DNA from: Ceratothoa steindachneri
Taxonomy: Eukaryota > Arthropoda > Malacostraca > Isopoda > Cymothoidae
NCBI GenBank assembly: GCA_963969495.1
Contig: OZ018317.1
Span: 32,341,003 to 32,405,002, forward strand
DNA length: 64,000 nt
Direction of reading: 5' to 3'
A model generated the notes under the pieces. That model saw only the letters and a list, made by a program, of their open reading frames with translations, made no database searches and was not told the origin of the DNA. The translations under genes were made by a program, and so were the position numbers. Positions 33,556 to 45,891 of the stretch are shown piece after piece. Every line of letters starts with the position of its first letter. Position 1 is the stretch's first letter.

Positions 33556-35810
33556 CTGGGTGGAAGGTCTTCTCCCAGACTCCTGGCGAATCGCTACTGT
33601 GCTCGCCTTTCGCAAGCCTGGGAGAGATCACTCTACTCCGACCGGTTTCCGCCCAATCTCTCTAACCTCTTGCGTGTCAAAGTTGATGGAGAAATTGATA
33701 AATGTTAGATTAGCCTATTTCCTGGACAGCGGATGCTATGTCTTCTGCACAGTGCAGCTTCTGTAAGTTCCACTCCACGTCTGATGTTTGCTCCGACTGG
33801 AAAAGGCCGTCTGCGAGGCTTTCCTTCGTAGACAGCACTACGCCACGGTCTTTTTTGATCTGGAGAAGGCCTATGATACCGCATGGCGATACGGTATCAT
33901 GGAGACTCTCCACACGATGGGGGCGAGGGGCCCCCTCCCAATGTTTATATCTGAATTTTTGCGAGATCGTCGATTCCGCGTACGTTTGGGGGGAGCCCTC
34001 TCCGGCCCAAAGGAGCAGGAAGAGGGTGTCCCGCAGGGAAGTGTCCTAAGTGTCACACTCTTTGCCCTGAGCATCAACGGCATCACCTCGGTGCTGCCGG
34101 AAGATGTTCTCGCTTCGCTCTACGTGGACGACCTTTCGATCTCTTTTGGCGCGGCCCAGATGCCAACTCTGGAGCGTCGACTCCAACAGGCATTGAACCG
34201 CGTCTCTCGCTATGCCGAAGCGCACAGGTTTCGGTTTTCTTTGGCCAAGATTAAGGTGGTGCACTTCTGCCGCCATCCACGGCTTCACCCCGACCCAGAT
34301 TTGTTTCTTAATGGGGTGCGCCTGAATGTGGTTGAGTCGCACCGTTTCCTTGGTCTTGTATTCGACCGACGCCTCACCTGGGAGGCTCATATTCGCAGCC
34401 TTAGGGTCTCTTGTACCCGCGCCATGGACATTCTCCGTTCCGTGACGTTCAGCGCTTGGGGCGCTGATAGGGCTACTGCCTTCCTTTTTATCGATCCTTT
34501 GTTCGCTCGAAGCTCGACTACGGATGCGAGTTTTATGCATCCGCAGCCGAGCGTTTCTTGCGTAAGGTGGTTTCGATCCACCACACCGGCCTTCGCCTTG
34601 CGACCGGTGCCTTCCGCACTTCCCCCATTGAGAGCCTGTTGGTCGATGCTGGGGAGATGCCACTCGCTCTGCGCCGCGTGCAGTGCATCACTCGCCTGTA
34701 CGCGCGAACCTGGCGCCTCCCTCAGTCGCCAACAGCTCTCACTGCATCCGCAGCTGATCTCGATGGTGCCTATGCCGCCGAGAGACGCCAGTCATACCCT
34801 AAGCCCTTTTGGTTTAGGGCCAGGAAACTCCTTCGAGAGCTAGATATAGCTCTCGGGCCGGTGGCGCCCCTGGTTCTGCCCAGGACGCCACCCTGGAGGG
34901 TACCACATTTGGCTATTTGTCGCCACGCCTCTGCTCCCAAAGCTTGTACTGCGCCGGGAGTATTGCGTTCAACCTTTTTGGAGCACACATCGTGTCACGC
35001 TGGTACCGTGCCAGTGTATACGGATGGCTCCAGGTCCCAAGAGGGGGTTGGCTTCCACGCCGTATCCCCTCTGTTTGAAGTCAGCGGGGCTCTACCAGGC
35101 GCTGCGTCTGTCTTCACGGCCGAGCTGGTGGCAATACACCACTCGGTACGTGAGATTACGCGACGTGCCCGGTTCGGAGACCGGATTGTGATCTATAGCG
35201 ACTCACAAAGCGCCCTAAGTGCTCTCGGGGCATTGGAATCTCCGCATCCCCTGGTTCGCGAAATCCGTGACGCCACGGTTTTAGCGAGCAGGGCAGATGT
35301 CGAGATTATCTTCTGCTGGGTTCCTGGACATGTAGGAATTTCGGGGAATGAGGGCGCTAAAGAGTCCGCGAGGATTCTGCGACCGGACCAGCGTTTCGCT
35401 CTTCCTCACACCGACTACATGTCAGGAATACGGGCAGCTCTTCGGACTGCTTGGCAAAGAAGATGGGAGACGGTCGAAGGGAACTTTAAGTTGCGTGCCA
35501 TTGCGCCGCGACTGTTTCCATGAACCTATCCCCCAATTCCGCGACGGCTTCAAGTCGCTCTCTGTCGTCTCCGAATCGGACACACTAGTGTGACGCATCG
35601 CTATTTGATGGAGCGCTAGCCTGCGCCCTATTGAGTCGACTGCGTCGTCCCCCAGACTGTTCGGCACATTCTTGTCGAATGTCCCAGTCTGGGTGATCTT
35701 CGCGCACGTTACCTGTCCCGGTACCGGGATTGGCAGGGTCGCTACCGCCTGTCCCTTGTACTCGGGACGAGTGCGTGCATCATGACTGGTTGACTTCTTG
35801 GGGGAGGCCG
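33556..35810 (+). pseudogene. LINE copy 3 RT and RNase H remains
   Basis: RT is readable through FRPISLTSCVSKLMEKL, FFDLEKAYDTAW, GSVLSVTLFAL and LYVDDLS in the frames 33560-33766 and 33788-34500. A one-base change near 34485 breaks it. RNase H (VYTDGSR, AELVA, IYSDSQSA, WVPGHVGISGNEGAKESA) is in the frame 34558-35523, which ends at a TGA replacing Trp. The terminal finger region after that is degenerate. Confidence 0.85.
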
Positions 35811-36067
35811 GACTTCTCCCTATTATTTAAGCAGGGTTTGTTTTTTGTTTTGTTTTGTTTTTTGCCTTTTTTTTTACCCTTTAGGTTGCACGCTCCTGCG
35901 CCGGGGGGACCTCCTCCCGACGCACTAGCTTGCTTCCTTTCCCCCTTTTTGTGTTGTTTTTTTTTGTCTCTTCAATTTTATTTTAAAGTAGCCTAGAACT
36001 AGGCCAGTTTTAATACGGCGACTAATACCCAAGTATGAAGTCGCCAGATGAGCTCTTAAAAAAAAAT

Positions 36068-36491
36068 CCTCATTGCATATCGTTCACTGAACAAAACATT
36101 GAAATGCCAAGCTCGCCATGGGTTAACTCTTTTACCACACATTCCTGGTGAATAGTATGTGGATTCTTCCTCACCCACATAATCTTTTAGGAGCTGCCTC
36201 CACTGTGGAGCCTTTAATTGCTCAGTCGGGGAGGCTGGTGCATACTGTAGGAATTTTATAGTACCCCCATCCCCTCTGCTAGCGACCCATAAGACAGGAA
36301 GTGGAAGTTCTATTGCAACAACCTCTGTTGGGCTACATCCAAGTGGGGATAGTTATGTCATATCCCCTTGGGAATGACTGACCACCCTTCCACTCTTTTT
36401 CTCTTGCCCCACAGGGTGGCTAGAGTCTAAAAAAAACACCCTCATACCCTTGCCTCCCGGGCCAATAACTAACTCTTATTCTTTTATCCAG
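36068..36491 (+). other. unique intron sequence before cassette 2 exon B
   Basis: No repeat or coding signal was recognised. It ends in the acceptor ttcttttatccag (36491). Confidence 0.6.
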
Positions 36492-36711
36492 CTAAAATGG
36501 AGAGAATTGCTGAAGAATCTGCAGGCAACTGAACCCAGCTTCTCTTTCGATCTGAGCAGTGGTGAGGTGCAGTGTTCCTTGTGCAGCGTCTTCCTCTACT
36601 CGCCCCAGCACATTCTCAACCATATCGAAGGGGAGAAGCACGTAAAACACCTAAGTGGCTTGAAAGATGGAGGTGAAGAAAGTACACTCTCACTCAAACT
36701 GTTACTATCAG
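36492..36711 (+). CDS. Cassette 2 exon B: U1/matrin-type zinc finger 2
   Basis: The acceptor ag ends at 36491 and the donor gtatga starts at 36712. The exon is 220 nt, starts in phase 0 and leaves one base, exactly as in exon B of cassette 1. It encodes LKWRELLKNLQATEPSFSF, then the finger CSLCSVFLYSPQHILNHIEG-EKH. Zinc ligands are at exon residues 28, 31, 44 and 50, the same as the paralogue. The segment after the finger is 4 codons longer. Confidence 0.85.
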
Positions 36712-37196
36712 GTATGATTTCTCTCCAATCTGTTGGAGATCAATGAGGGGATCTTTTTAGTCCCCCGCAGATTTATTCTTTTGCATGAGGGGATGGGGGG
36801 GGTTAGTCCCTGCTAGCTGAAGGCATATTATTCAAACTATTTCTTTTTTTCATCCTTGAAAAACTTCACACCCTACGGGCATGGGGGATCTAAATCCCTC
36901 TTGTCACTGCATTAGATTATCACCCCCACCCCACCCCACACTTCCTTTAAAATCAAAAGGGTGCTGGAATTTTTTCATGGTGGCAGGACTTGTATTCAGA
37001 CACACACTACAACTCTGCAAGGGGGTTCCTTGTTACACAGCACCTGGAGCAGTGGCATGCCATCTCAGTCCTAGTCGTTTCAGACGAGATTGAGACTACT
37101 CATGCTTTAATCTTTTGAGGTAGTTTTCTTCTGACACAACTTAAAAGTTCCTTCTTACCTCTTTTTTTTTTCTTTTATTTCCCTAACCCGTAAGGG

Positions 37197-39138
37197 GCGC
37201 GGCGATTTGCCATCCTGGCGGCCGTGCTGACGGGATCCAGCGCTCCGTCCGGCCCCAGCTTAGCATCTCTTCTTTCCTTCAGATAGCCCGATTTCTGCCC
37301 TACCTCGTCGCTTTTCATACAACCTCTCCCACAACTTTCTCTGGTCAGCCTCTAATTTCACAGGGTAGATGCTGACCTTTCAAGCCAACCGTCCCGGATC
37401 GGGGCTGAGGGGGGAGGGGACAACGTTCCCTAACCCCTGAGCTCCGGTTCGGGATTGGGTTTTTTTAACAACCTGCTTCATCCCCACCCATACCTTCCTC
37501 ACATCCCTTTTCCCCTCCTCTTCACAATCTATCTTTTTACGCCGTGTCCAAGGTAGAGCCGCCATGCCGATGGACTGCCCAGCCACTAGGCGGGAGGGAG
37601 GGGTGGTCCCAAATGACGGCGCCTGGCTCTGCCAGGCCTGTAAGCACCTCTTGCATTGCGGGCAACTGTGAGAGCTATTGCGTCCTGCAGAAAATTTAGG
37701 GTCACCATGCCCAATGATGTAAAAAAACAAAATCTTCCCCTTAATTCCCCCTTGCTCGTCAACGGAGCCGCCCTCGGGCAGCTCCACCGAAAAAATAGAG
37801 GTCCCCCCCCCACCCCTGTGCTTGTGCAGGGGACCCTCCATACTTCTTTAACTGGAGAGGAGGCTTACTCCTTTCCTACGCCTACGTGTGTAGGGGACCC
37901 CCTCACCCCCTTCTCTGGAGGTGCTTTAGGGCACCTTTTTCCAGCGGCCGTCCCCTCTTTTCTTTCCAAGGGGACTGCCAAGAAAGCCAGCAGGCAGCCC
38001 ATTGCTGACCGCCCCTCGTGTAAGCGGCTCGGTAGGGCAAACCCCCTTAGGGGGGAGAGGGAAGCCAGGCCCCTTCGGTCGCCTCCCCACACATGACTGG
38101 TAACTCTGCCAAGGGGACCAGCGATGTCCTGGGGGGGGGGATGGCCAACTGGAGGGAGCCCCTGAGATAGACATGGTCCTTGAGCAAGCCAGCCCCAGAC
38201 GGTAGGGCTCTCCATGGGGGATAATCCGGGCTTGGCGCCAGGCAACGAACCCGAATCCGCCCCTATGCAAGGTCCTCCTCAAATGGCTGGGGTCTCCGAG
38301 ACTGTAGAAAGAGGGAAGGGATCTCCTCCAACCAGTACCCCTGTGACCACCAGGACTTTCTCCATTTCGGAGAAGGACCTGGGTGAGTCCGGTCCATCTG
38401 GCCTAGGTGCTCCTTCCGGCGGAGGTGAGAAGCGGGTTCATTCCCCGCCATCCTCTCAAAAAAGTAAAAAACTAAGAAGACTCGGGGCCCCGCTCCATCT
38501 GCGGGGACGGATGGGTCTGCTGCCACAATGCAAGCGACCAAGCCAAGATCGGCACATCCGGCCCCTCTGCCCCCCCGGGTGCGGAACCCCCGACTATAAC
38601 AGACCAAAAGTGCGCAGGGCGGAGCCTCGATAACATCGGCGCCCCTGATTCAGAGGTTACCTGGCGCTTTCGAGCCCGCTGGCTTCAAACACTTCCTCGT
38701 CATTCGCTCCACTGATGGCACCATGTTGGCCAAGGGCAACATGATCCATCAGACGAGAGCATTAGCTAGTGTAATTGGTAGAGAGCCGAAGGTGACCCGT
38801 TTCTTGCACGGGAGCCTTCTGGCGAATCCCGCCGAGGCGGCCAAGATAAGTGCTCTTCGGACACTTCATGGCACCCCAGTGAGTGTGACGCCGCACTCTA
38901 CCATGAATTTTGTGAAAGGAGTAGTTTATGCGAGGGAACTCGTTGACTACTCTATTGAGGACATCTCCCTAGAGCTGGCCGACCATGGGGCGGTCAAGGT
39001 CGAACGTGTGATGAGAAAACAGGGAGGGGCCTCGAGACCCACCTCTACACTCTTCGTCCCGTTCGACTGTGACAAGCTCCCTGAGTCGGTGCGTGCCGGT
39101 TGGTACCGCTACCGCGTGAAGGCATTCGTGCCACTGCC
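37197..39138 (+). mobile_element. LINE fragment 5 (5' leader and gag)
   Basis: The fragment starts with cccgtaaggggcgcgg after the intron sequence tttccctaa and has the family 5' leader and gag N-terminus. The leader hairpin (around 37645-37675) has decayed. The gag frame from the ATG at about 37707 is broken by small indels. The frame 38723-39138 covers the central gag region up to YRYRVKAFVPLP. It stops exactly where copy 6 begins. The expected continuation (gccgcggcgg) is not found after copy 6. Confidence 0.85.
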
Positions 39139-39586
39139 CCCCGTAAGGGGCGCGGCGATTTGCCATCCTGGCCGCCGTGCTGACGGGATCCAGCGCTCCG
39201 TCCGGCCCCAGCTTAGCCTCTCTTCCTTCCTTCAAAATACTTGTTTCCTCTCTTTTCACACAACCTCTCCCACAACTTTCTCTGGTCAGCCTCTAATTTC
39301 ACAGGGTAGATGCTGACCTTCCTTTCAGCCAACCGTCCCGCATCGGGGCTGAGGGGGTGGGGGACAATGTTCCCTAACCCCTGAGCTCCGGTCTGGGGTG
39401 GCTGGTTTTTAACAACCTGCTTCATCCCCACCCATACCTTCCTCACATCCCTTTTCCTCTCCTCTTCACAATCTATTAATTTTTACGCCGTGTCCAAGGT
39501 GGAGCCGCCATGCCGATGGACTGCCAGGCCATCAGGCGGGAGGGGTGGTCTTAAATTGCGGCGCCTGGCTCTGCCGGGCTTGTAAG

Positions 39587-39619
39587 CACCTCTCGCAGTG
39601 CGGGCTACTGCGAGAGGTG
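39587..39619 (+). promoter_or_regulatory. 5' leader hairpin of LINE copy 6
   Basis: 39587-39599 pairs with 39607-39619 (13-bp perfect stem, 7-nt loop gcgggct). It ends 37 nt upstream of the ORF1 ATG. Confidence 0.7.
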
Positions 39620-39656
39620 ATGAGCGATTGCGTCCCGTGTCAAAAAGAGGGTCACC

Positions 39657-42084
39657 ATGCCCAATGATGAATTTAAAAAAAAACCCCAACCCCCAACTCC
39701 CCCTATAACATGGACGGAGCCGCCCTTGGGCAGCTCCAGCAAAAAAATGGAGGTCCCTCCCCCTGTGCTTGCTCAGGGGACCCTCCATATATCTCTAACC
39801 GGAGAGGAGGCTTACTCCTTTCCTTCGCTTACGGGTGTAGGGGACTCCCCCTCACCCCCTTCTCTGGAGGTGCTTTCGGGCGCCTCCCTTTTACCAGCGG
39901 TAGTCCCCTCTGTTCTTTCCAAGGGGACTGCCAAGAAAGCCAGCAGGCAGCCCTTAGCCAGCCGCTCCACATCGAAGCGGCTCGGTAGGGCAAACCCCCT
40001 TAGGAGGGAGAGGGAAGCCAGGCCCCTTCGGTCGCTTCCCTCAAAAGACCTGCTGGCAAGAATACTGAACCTTGCCGGGTTCAAGGCCCATGCCTCCCAA
40101 AGAAGACTAGTGACGATACTGCCAACGGGACCTGCGATGTCTTGGGGGGGGATGGCCAACCGGCAGGCCCCCCCTAAGATAGACATGGTCCTTGAGGAAA
40201 CCCAGCCTCAGACGGTAGGGCCTTCCATGGGGGGGAATCTGGGCTCGGCGCCAAGCACCGAACCCGAATCCGCCCCAATGCAAGGTCCTCCTCAAACGGC
40301 TGTGGTTTCCGAAGCAGTACAAGGAGGGGAGGGATCTCCGCCGACCGGTGCCCCCACGACTACCAGGACCTTCTCCATTTCAGAGAATGACCTGGCTGAG
40401 GCCGGTCCATCTGGCCTGGGGGCTTCTTCCGGCGGAGGTGAGAAGCAGGTTCATTCCCCGCCCTCCTCTCCGAAAAAGAAAAAGACAAAAAAGACTCGGG
40501 GCTCCTCTCCATCCGCGGGGGCTGCGGGGACGGATGGGTCTGCTGCCACTCTGGCAAGCGACCAAGCCAAGATCGGCACATCCACCCCCTCTGCCCTCCC
40601 GGTTGCGGAGCCCCTGACAAAGAAGACTAATACCAAGAGTGCACAGGGTGGAGCCTCGATGACATCGGGGCCCCTGATTCAGAGGTTACCTTGCGTTTTC
40701 GAGCCCGCTGGCTTCAAAAGCTTCCTCGTTATTCGCTCCACTGATGGCAGCATGTTGTCCAAGGGCAACATGATCCATCAGAGGAGAGGATTAGCTAGTG
40801 CAATTGGTAGAGAGCCGAAGGTAACCCGTTTCTCGGACGGGAGCCTTCTGGCGAATTCCGCCGAGGCGGCCAAGATTAGTGCTCTTCGGACACTTCATGG
40901 CACCCCGGTGAGTGTGACGCCGCACTCTACCATGAACTTTGTGAAAGGAGTAGTTTATGCGAGGGAACTCGTTGACTACTCCATTGAGGACATCACCTTA
41001 GAGCTGGCCGACCATGGGGCGGTCAAGGTCAAGCGTGTGATGAGAAAACAGGGAGGGGCCTCGAGACCCACCCCTACACTCTTCGTCACGTTCGACTGTG
41101 ACAAGCTCCCTGAGTCGGTGCGTGCCGGTTGGTACCGCTACCGCGTGAAGGCATTCGTGCCACTGCCGCGGCGGTGCTATTACTGTCACCGCTTCGGCCA
41201 TACGAATCGCTCATGTAGACGTGCAAAGTCGGGGTCACCCGAAGTCTGTGTAAATTGCTCCAAGGTCGCACACAATAAGTCCAAATCGTGTGTGGCCAAG
41301 TGTGTCAATTGCGGAAAGCGTCACCCTGCTTCTTCGAAGCAATGTGGTGCATATCTCCTTGAGAAAGAAATCCTGGCCGTTCAGGCCCAGGATCGACTCT
41401 CATTCCGCGAGGCAAAAGACTTGGTCCTGGCGCGCCCGGCTCTGCCTGGGACGTCATATGCCTCAATAGTTAGAAAGGCACCCTCTGATCCTGGCCCATC
41501 CAGGCCAACGAGCACGGTTGTTTCCGCGCCCATTCGGAGCCCTTCTGCGGGCTCTACCCAACCCGGGCGCTCCCCTGGTAAAGCTGGCGGCAAAAAGGGT
41601 TCATACCCTGCCCCGGCTAAAACCAGGGCTCCCCCCTCTTTCCCCAGCGTGACCGTTTCCCGTAAGGCGAAACGGCCACGCGCCTCCACCGAGTCGTTAG
41701 ACTCACAGGAGGCAACACCCCTGAAGATGGTCGCTAGGCCATCTTCCGGGGTTCCTAAAGCTGTCCCCCGAAAGGAGGACAGCAACAAAGGAGCTTCGGC
41801 TCCTTCGCCCACGCCCCGAGGTGGAGCGAGTGGCTCGGAGACGGTGGTTCTCGAAAAGAGGGCCCCCCGCCTCCGAAGCCGCAGCGCCCGCCTAGGGTTT
41901 GAGGCGGAGGGAGGAAAAGACTCGCATGGCGAGCCCAACCTCCCCCAATAAGTCCTCGAAGGCGACAGCGCCTCCAGCGCTTTGTCCGGCTAACAGCGCC
42001 CGGGGTTCTGCCCCCGGGAACCGTACGGCCATTCCCGTGAGGGTCTTCAGTTCGAGGAGGGCCCCCGCGTCTCCTCCGAGCTAG
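39657..42084 (+). pseudogene. LINE copy 6 ORF1, gag-like zinc-knuckle protein (one late frameshift)
   Basis: The frame is open for 764 codons from MPNDEFKKK (39657) to 41951. A missing C near 41848 (ggttctcgaaaag for ggttcctcgaaaag) shifts the basic C-terminal tail. The original frame is still readable at 41899-42084, ending PASPPS-stop. The order is a Pro/Ser-rich N-terminal half, a central FLVIRSTDG region, three zinc knuckles (CYYCHRFGHTNRSC first), a YASIVRK block and a basic tail rich in Pro and Ser. This is the best copy for defining the family gag protein. Confidence 0.88.
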
Positions 42085-45000
42085 GCCTGGAGGGCATATT
42101 CCTTCAATGGAATTGCCGTGGACTCCGGGCCAACTGGGAGGAGCTGCGGAGGCTCGTCTCGTCCCGCTCCCCGTTAGCTATTTTTTTGCAGGAGACCATG
42201 CTAGGCGCGTGCCCCCTGCCCGCCCTCCCGTGGTACAAGGGTCTTGCGACCCCACCACCGCGGGATGGCGTGGCTGGGGGATGCGCAGTTTACACCCGGC
42301 ATGATGTCTCCGTTCTTCCTTTCTCTTTAGATACCTCCTTTCAGGCAGTGGCTGTGCAGCTGCAACTGGATAGGAGGTATACTATCATTTCTGCGTACAT
42401 TCCACCGTCAGCTGACTTCGACGCGGGGGACTTCCGCCGCGTCGTGGCACGGTTGCCGAGGCCCTATCTCTTGCTTGGAGATCTGAACGGCAGGCATCCT
42501 CTCTGGGGAGACTACTCCATAAATCCCAGGGGACAGGTCCTTGCCGATCTGATCGAAGAGCTTGAGAAGGGTATCCTAAACGTGGATGAGTTTACGCATC
42601 ACTGTCCGAGAACCGCTTCATTTTCTTGCCTTGACCTATCTTTGTGCTCTTCGGATGCACAGCCTGATTTTGATTGGGGGGTGGTCGATGACCTCCATGG
42701 TAGTGATGACTTTCCCATTCAAATATCATTTTCAGGGCAACTGCCGCCTGAGAGACCACCTCGGTGGTGCTTGGCGCGGGCGCGGTGGCCTGCATTTCAG
42801 GAAATGACTGAATTCTCTATCTCAGTCGAGGAGTTTAGGTCGGTAGATGAAGCCGTTGAGTTCTTCTCCGGCAACCTTATCGCCGTGGGCCTGACTACTA
42901 TTCCTAGGACGTCTAGCCGTTTTGCACGCCGACCACTCCCATGGTGGTCGGCCGAGTGTGAGACGGCCCTCAAACAGAAGCGTTATGCCTACATGCGCTA
43001 TAAGCGCCGCTCGAACGATTTCACTGTCGCTGAATTTCGTCGGGCTAGGGCTAGGTTCCGGTATATTTCTTCCCTTAACGGGAAGACCCCTTTAGCTGAG
43101 GTGTGGAAGCGAGTCAAAAGGATTCGGGGCAAGTTCTCGCAGGACCCCCCTCCCGTTCTCCAGGAGAATGGGACCGCAATCTCGGACCCCGCGTCCGTGG
43201 CGGAATCCTTCGCGACCGCTTTTTCTGCATTCTCTAGCCGTGATGCTGCTCCGCCAGCATTCAATGCACGTCGTGATGTCGCGGAAGGCCACCGGCTGGA
43301 CTTTACCTCCAGAGGCGGAGAACCCTTCAACGACAAGTTTACTGTAAGCGAGTTGCGTTCCGCTCTCGCTTCGTGCGCGGACACCGCCCACGGTCCGGAC
43401 GATGTCCCGTACGCCATGCTTCGACATCTAGGTGAGCGAGGCATGGCCTTTCTGTTAGATTTGTTCAACAGGATCTGGGTGGAAGGTCTTCTCCCAGACT
43501 CCTGGCGAATCGCTACTGTGCTTACCTTTCGCAAACCGGGGAGAGATCACTCTACTCCGACCGGTTTCCGCCCAATCTCTCTAACCTCTTGCGTGTGCAA
43601 GTTGATGGAGAAATTGGCAAATGTTAGATTAGCCTTTTTCCTGGACAGCGGAAGCCATCTGTCTTCCGCACAGTGCGGCTTCCGCAAGTTCCACTCCACA
43701 TCGGATGCTCTGCTCCGAGTGGAAAATGACGTCTGCGAGGCTTTCCTTCGTAGACAGCACCACGCCACGGTGCTTTTCGATCTGGAGAAGGCCTATGATA
43801 CCGCATGGCGATACGGTATCATGGAGACTCTCCACACGATGGGGGCGAGGGGATGCCTCCCAATTTTTATATCTGAATTTTTGCGAGATCGTCGATTCCG
43901 CGTACGGGTGGGGGGAGCCCTCTCCGGCCCAAAGGAGCAGGAAGAGGGTGTCCCGCAGGGAAGTGTCCTCAGTGTCACACTCTTTGCCCTGAGCATCAAC
44001 GGCATCACCTCGGTGCTGCCGGAAGATGTTTTCGCTACGCTCTACGTGGACGACCTTTCGATCTCTTTTGGCGCGGCCCAGATGCCAACTCTGGAGCGTC
44101 GACTCCAACAGGCATTGAACCGCGTCTCTCGCTATGCCGAAGCGCATAGGTTTCGGTTTTCTTTGGCCAAGACTAAGGTGGTGCACTTCTGCCGCCATCC
44201 ACGGCTTCACCCCGACCCAGATTTGTTTCTTAATGGGGTGCGCCTGGATGTGGTTGAGTCGCACCGTTTCCTTGGTCTTGTATTCGACCGACGCCTCACC
44301 TGGGAGGCTCATATTCGCAGCCTTAGGGTCTCTTGTACCCGCGCCATGGACATTCTCCGTTCCGTGACGTTCAGCGCTTGGGGCGCTGATAGGGCTACTG
44401 CCTTACTTTTTTATCGATCCTTTGTTCGTTCGAAGCTCGACTACGGTTCGAGTTTTATGCATCCGCAGCCGAGCGTTTATTGCGGAAGGTGGATTCGATC
44501 CACCACACCGGCCTTCGCCTTGCGACCGGTGCCTTCCGCACTTCCCCCATTGAGAGCCTGTTGGTCGATGCTGGGGAGATGCCACTCGCTCTGCGCCGCG
44601 TGCAGTGTATCACTCGACTGTACGCGCGAGCCCGGCGCCTCCCTCAGTCGCCAACAGCTCTCACTGCATCCGCAGCTGATCTCGATGGTGCCTATGCCGT
44701 CGAGAGACGCCAGTCATACCCTAAACCTTTTGGGTTTATGGCCAGGAAACTCTTTCGAGAGGTAGATATCGCTCTCGGGCCGGTGGCGCCCCTGGTTTTG
44801 CCCAGGACGCCACCCTGGAGGGTACCACATTTGGCTATTTGTCGCCACGCCTCTGCTCCCAAAGCTTGTATTGCGTTCGACCTTTTTGGAGCACACATCG
44901 TGTCACGCTGGCACCGTGCCAGTGTATACGGATGGCTCCAAGTCCCAAGAGGGGGTCGGCTTCCACGCTGTATCCCCTCTGTTTGAAGTCAGCGGGGCTC

Positions 45001-45710
45001 TACCAGGTGCTGCGTCTGTCTTCACGGCCGAGCTGGTGGCAATACACCACTCGGTACGGGAGATTACGCGACGTGCCCGGTTCGGAGACCGGATTGTGAT
45101 CTATAGCGACTCACAAAGCGCCCTGAGTGCTCTCGGGGCATTGGAATCTCCGCATCCCCTGGTTCGCGATATCCGTGACGCCACGGTTTTGGCGAGCCGG
45201 GCAGATGTCGAGATTATCTTCTGCTGGGTTCCTGGACATGTAGGAATTGCGGGGAATGAGCGCGCCAAAGAGTCGTCGAGGGCTCTGCGACCGGACCAGC
45301 GTTTCGCTCTTCCTCACCTCGAATACATGGCAGGAATACGGACAGCTCTTCGGACTGCTTGGCAAAGAAGATTGGAGACGGTCGAAGGGAACTCAAAGTT
45401 GCGTGCCATTGTGCCGCGACTGTTCCCATGGACCTATCCCCCAAAGCCGCGACGGCTTCAGGTTGCTTTCTGTCGTCTCCGAATCGGGCACACTCGTGTG
45501 ACGCATCGATATTTGATGGAGCGCTCGCCTGCGCCCTATTGCAACAACTGCGTCGTCCCCCAGACTGTTCGGCACATTCTTGTTGAATGTCCCAGTCTGG
45601 GTGATTTTCGCGCACGATTCCTGTTCCGGAAACGGGGATGGGCGGGGTCGCTACCGCCTGTCCCTTGTACTCGGGACGAGTGCGTGCATCATGACTGGTG
45701 GACTTGTTGA
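42078..45710 (+). pseudogene. LINE copy 6 ORF2, endonuclease-RT-RNase H (broken near the 3' end)
   Basis: The frame is open from the overlap with ORF1 to 44765. It has endonuclease motifs (LQWNCRGL, LLLGDLNGRHPLWG and SDDFPI with His replaced) and RT (GFRPISLTSCVCKLMEKL, LFDLEKAYDTAW, LYVDDLS). A one-base deletion near 44447 moves the frame to 44480-44986. A small deletion near 44870 then moves it to 44871-45710, which carries RNase H (VYTDGSK, AELVA, IYSDSQSA) and CCHC (YCNNCVV...RHILVEC). The first in-frame ATG (42198) is downstream of the first endonuclease motif. Confidence 0.88.
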
Positions 45711-45833
45711 CTTTTGGGGGGAGGCCGGCCTTCTCCCTTTCATTTAACCAGGTTTAATTGTTGTTTTTGTTATTGTTTTGTTATTTCCTGTTCAAAATTT
45801 TTAAAGTAGCCTAGAACTAGGCTGTTTGTTTAC

Positions 45834-45862
45834 GGCGACTTATGCCTAAGTCTGCAGTCGCC
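45834..45862 (+). promoter_or_regulatory. terminal 3'-UTR stem-loop of LINE copy 6
   Basis: 45834-45840 (ggcgact) pairs with 45856-45862 (agtcgcc), about 30 nt before the A-rich tail end. Confidence 0.65.
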
Positions 45863-45891
45863 AGATAGCCCCTTAATAAAAAAATAAAAAA

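Larger units (their letters stand above)
33078..36067 (+). mobile_element. LINE copy 3, right part, with an internal deletion
   Basis: Gag continues from 33078 to about 33553 (gataagtgctctt), then jumps to the RT region (ggatctgggtggaagg). This removes the zinc knuckles, the endonuclease and the start of RT. RT motifs (DLEKAYDTAW, LYVDDLS), RNase H and a decayed C-terminus follow. The 3' UTR differs from copies 1 and 4 but keeps the ggcgact/agtcgcc stem (36017-36023 with 36039-36045). A poly(A) tract ends near 36067. Confidence 0.88.
16139..36491 (+). other. Cassette 2 intron A-B (20353 bp), filled with nested LINEs
   Basis: The matching intron in cassette 1 is 188 bp. The expansion is from about 16433 to 36067 and consists of two full-length copies and several fragments of the same LINE family, all on the + strand, in the sense of the host gene. 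The short flanks 16139-16432 and 36068-36491 are unique sequence with nothing recognised. Confidence 0.8.
39139..45891 (+). mobile_element. Full-length I/Jockey-like LINE, copy 6
   Basis: A 6.75-kb element runs from CCCCGTAAGGGG to tagccccttaataaaaaaataaaaa. It has the least damaged ORF1 and a long ORF2 frame of 859 codons in this window. It lacks a stretch between the endonuclease and RT (about 40 bp near 43070) that other copies have. The last endonuclease motif is SDDFPI, as in copy 4. No target-site duplication is visible: gag of fragment 5 is on the left and RT of fragment 7 on the right. Confidence 0.9.

Noticed and set aside
33107..33766. A novel gag-RT fusion gene
   Set aside because: The fusion is the product of an internal deletion in a decayed LINE copy, and downstream frames are broken.
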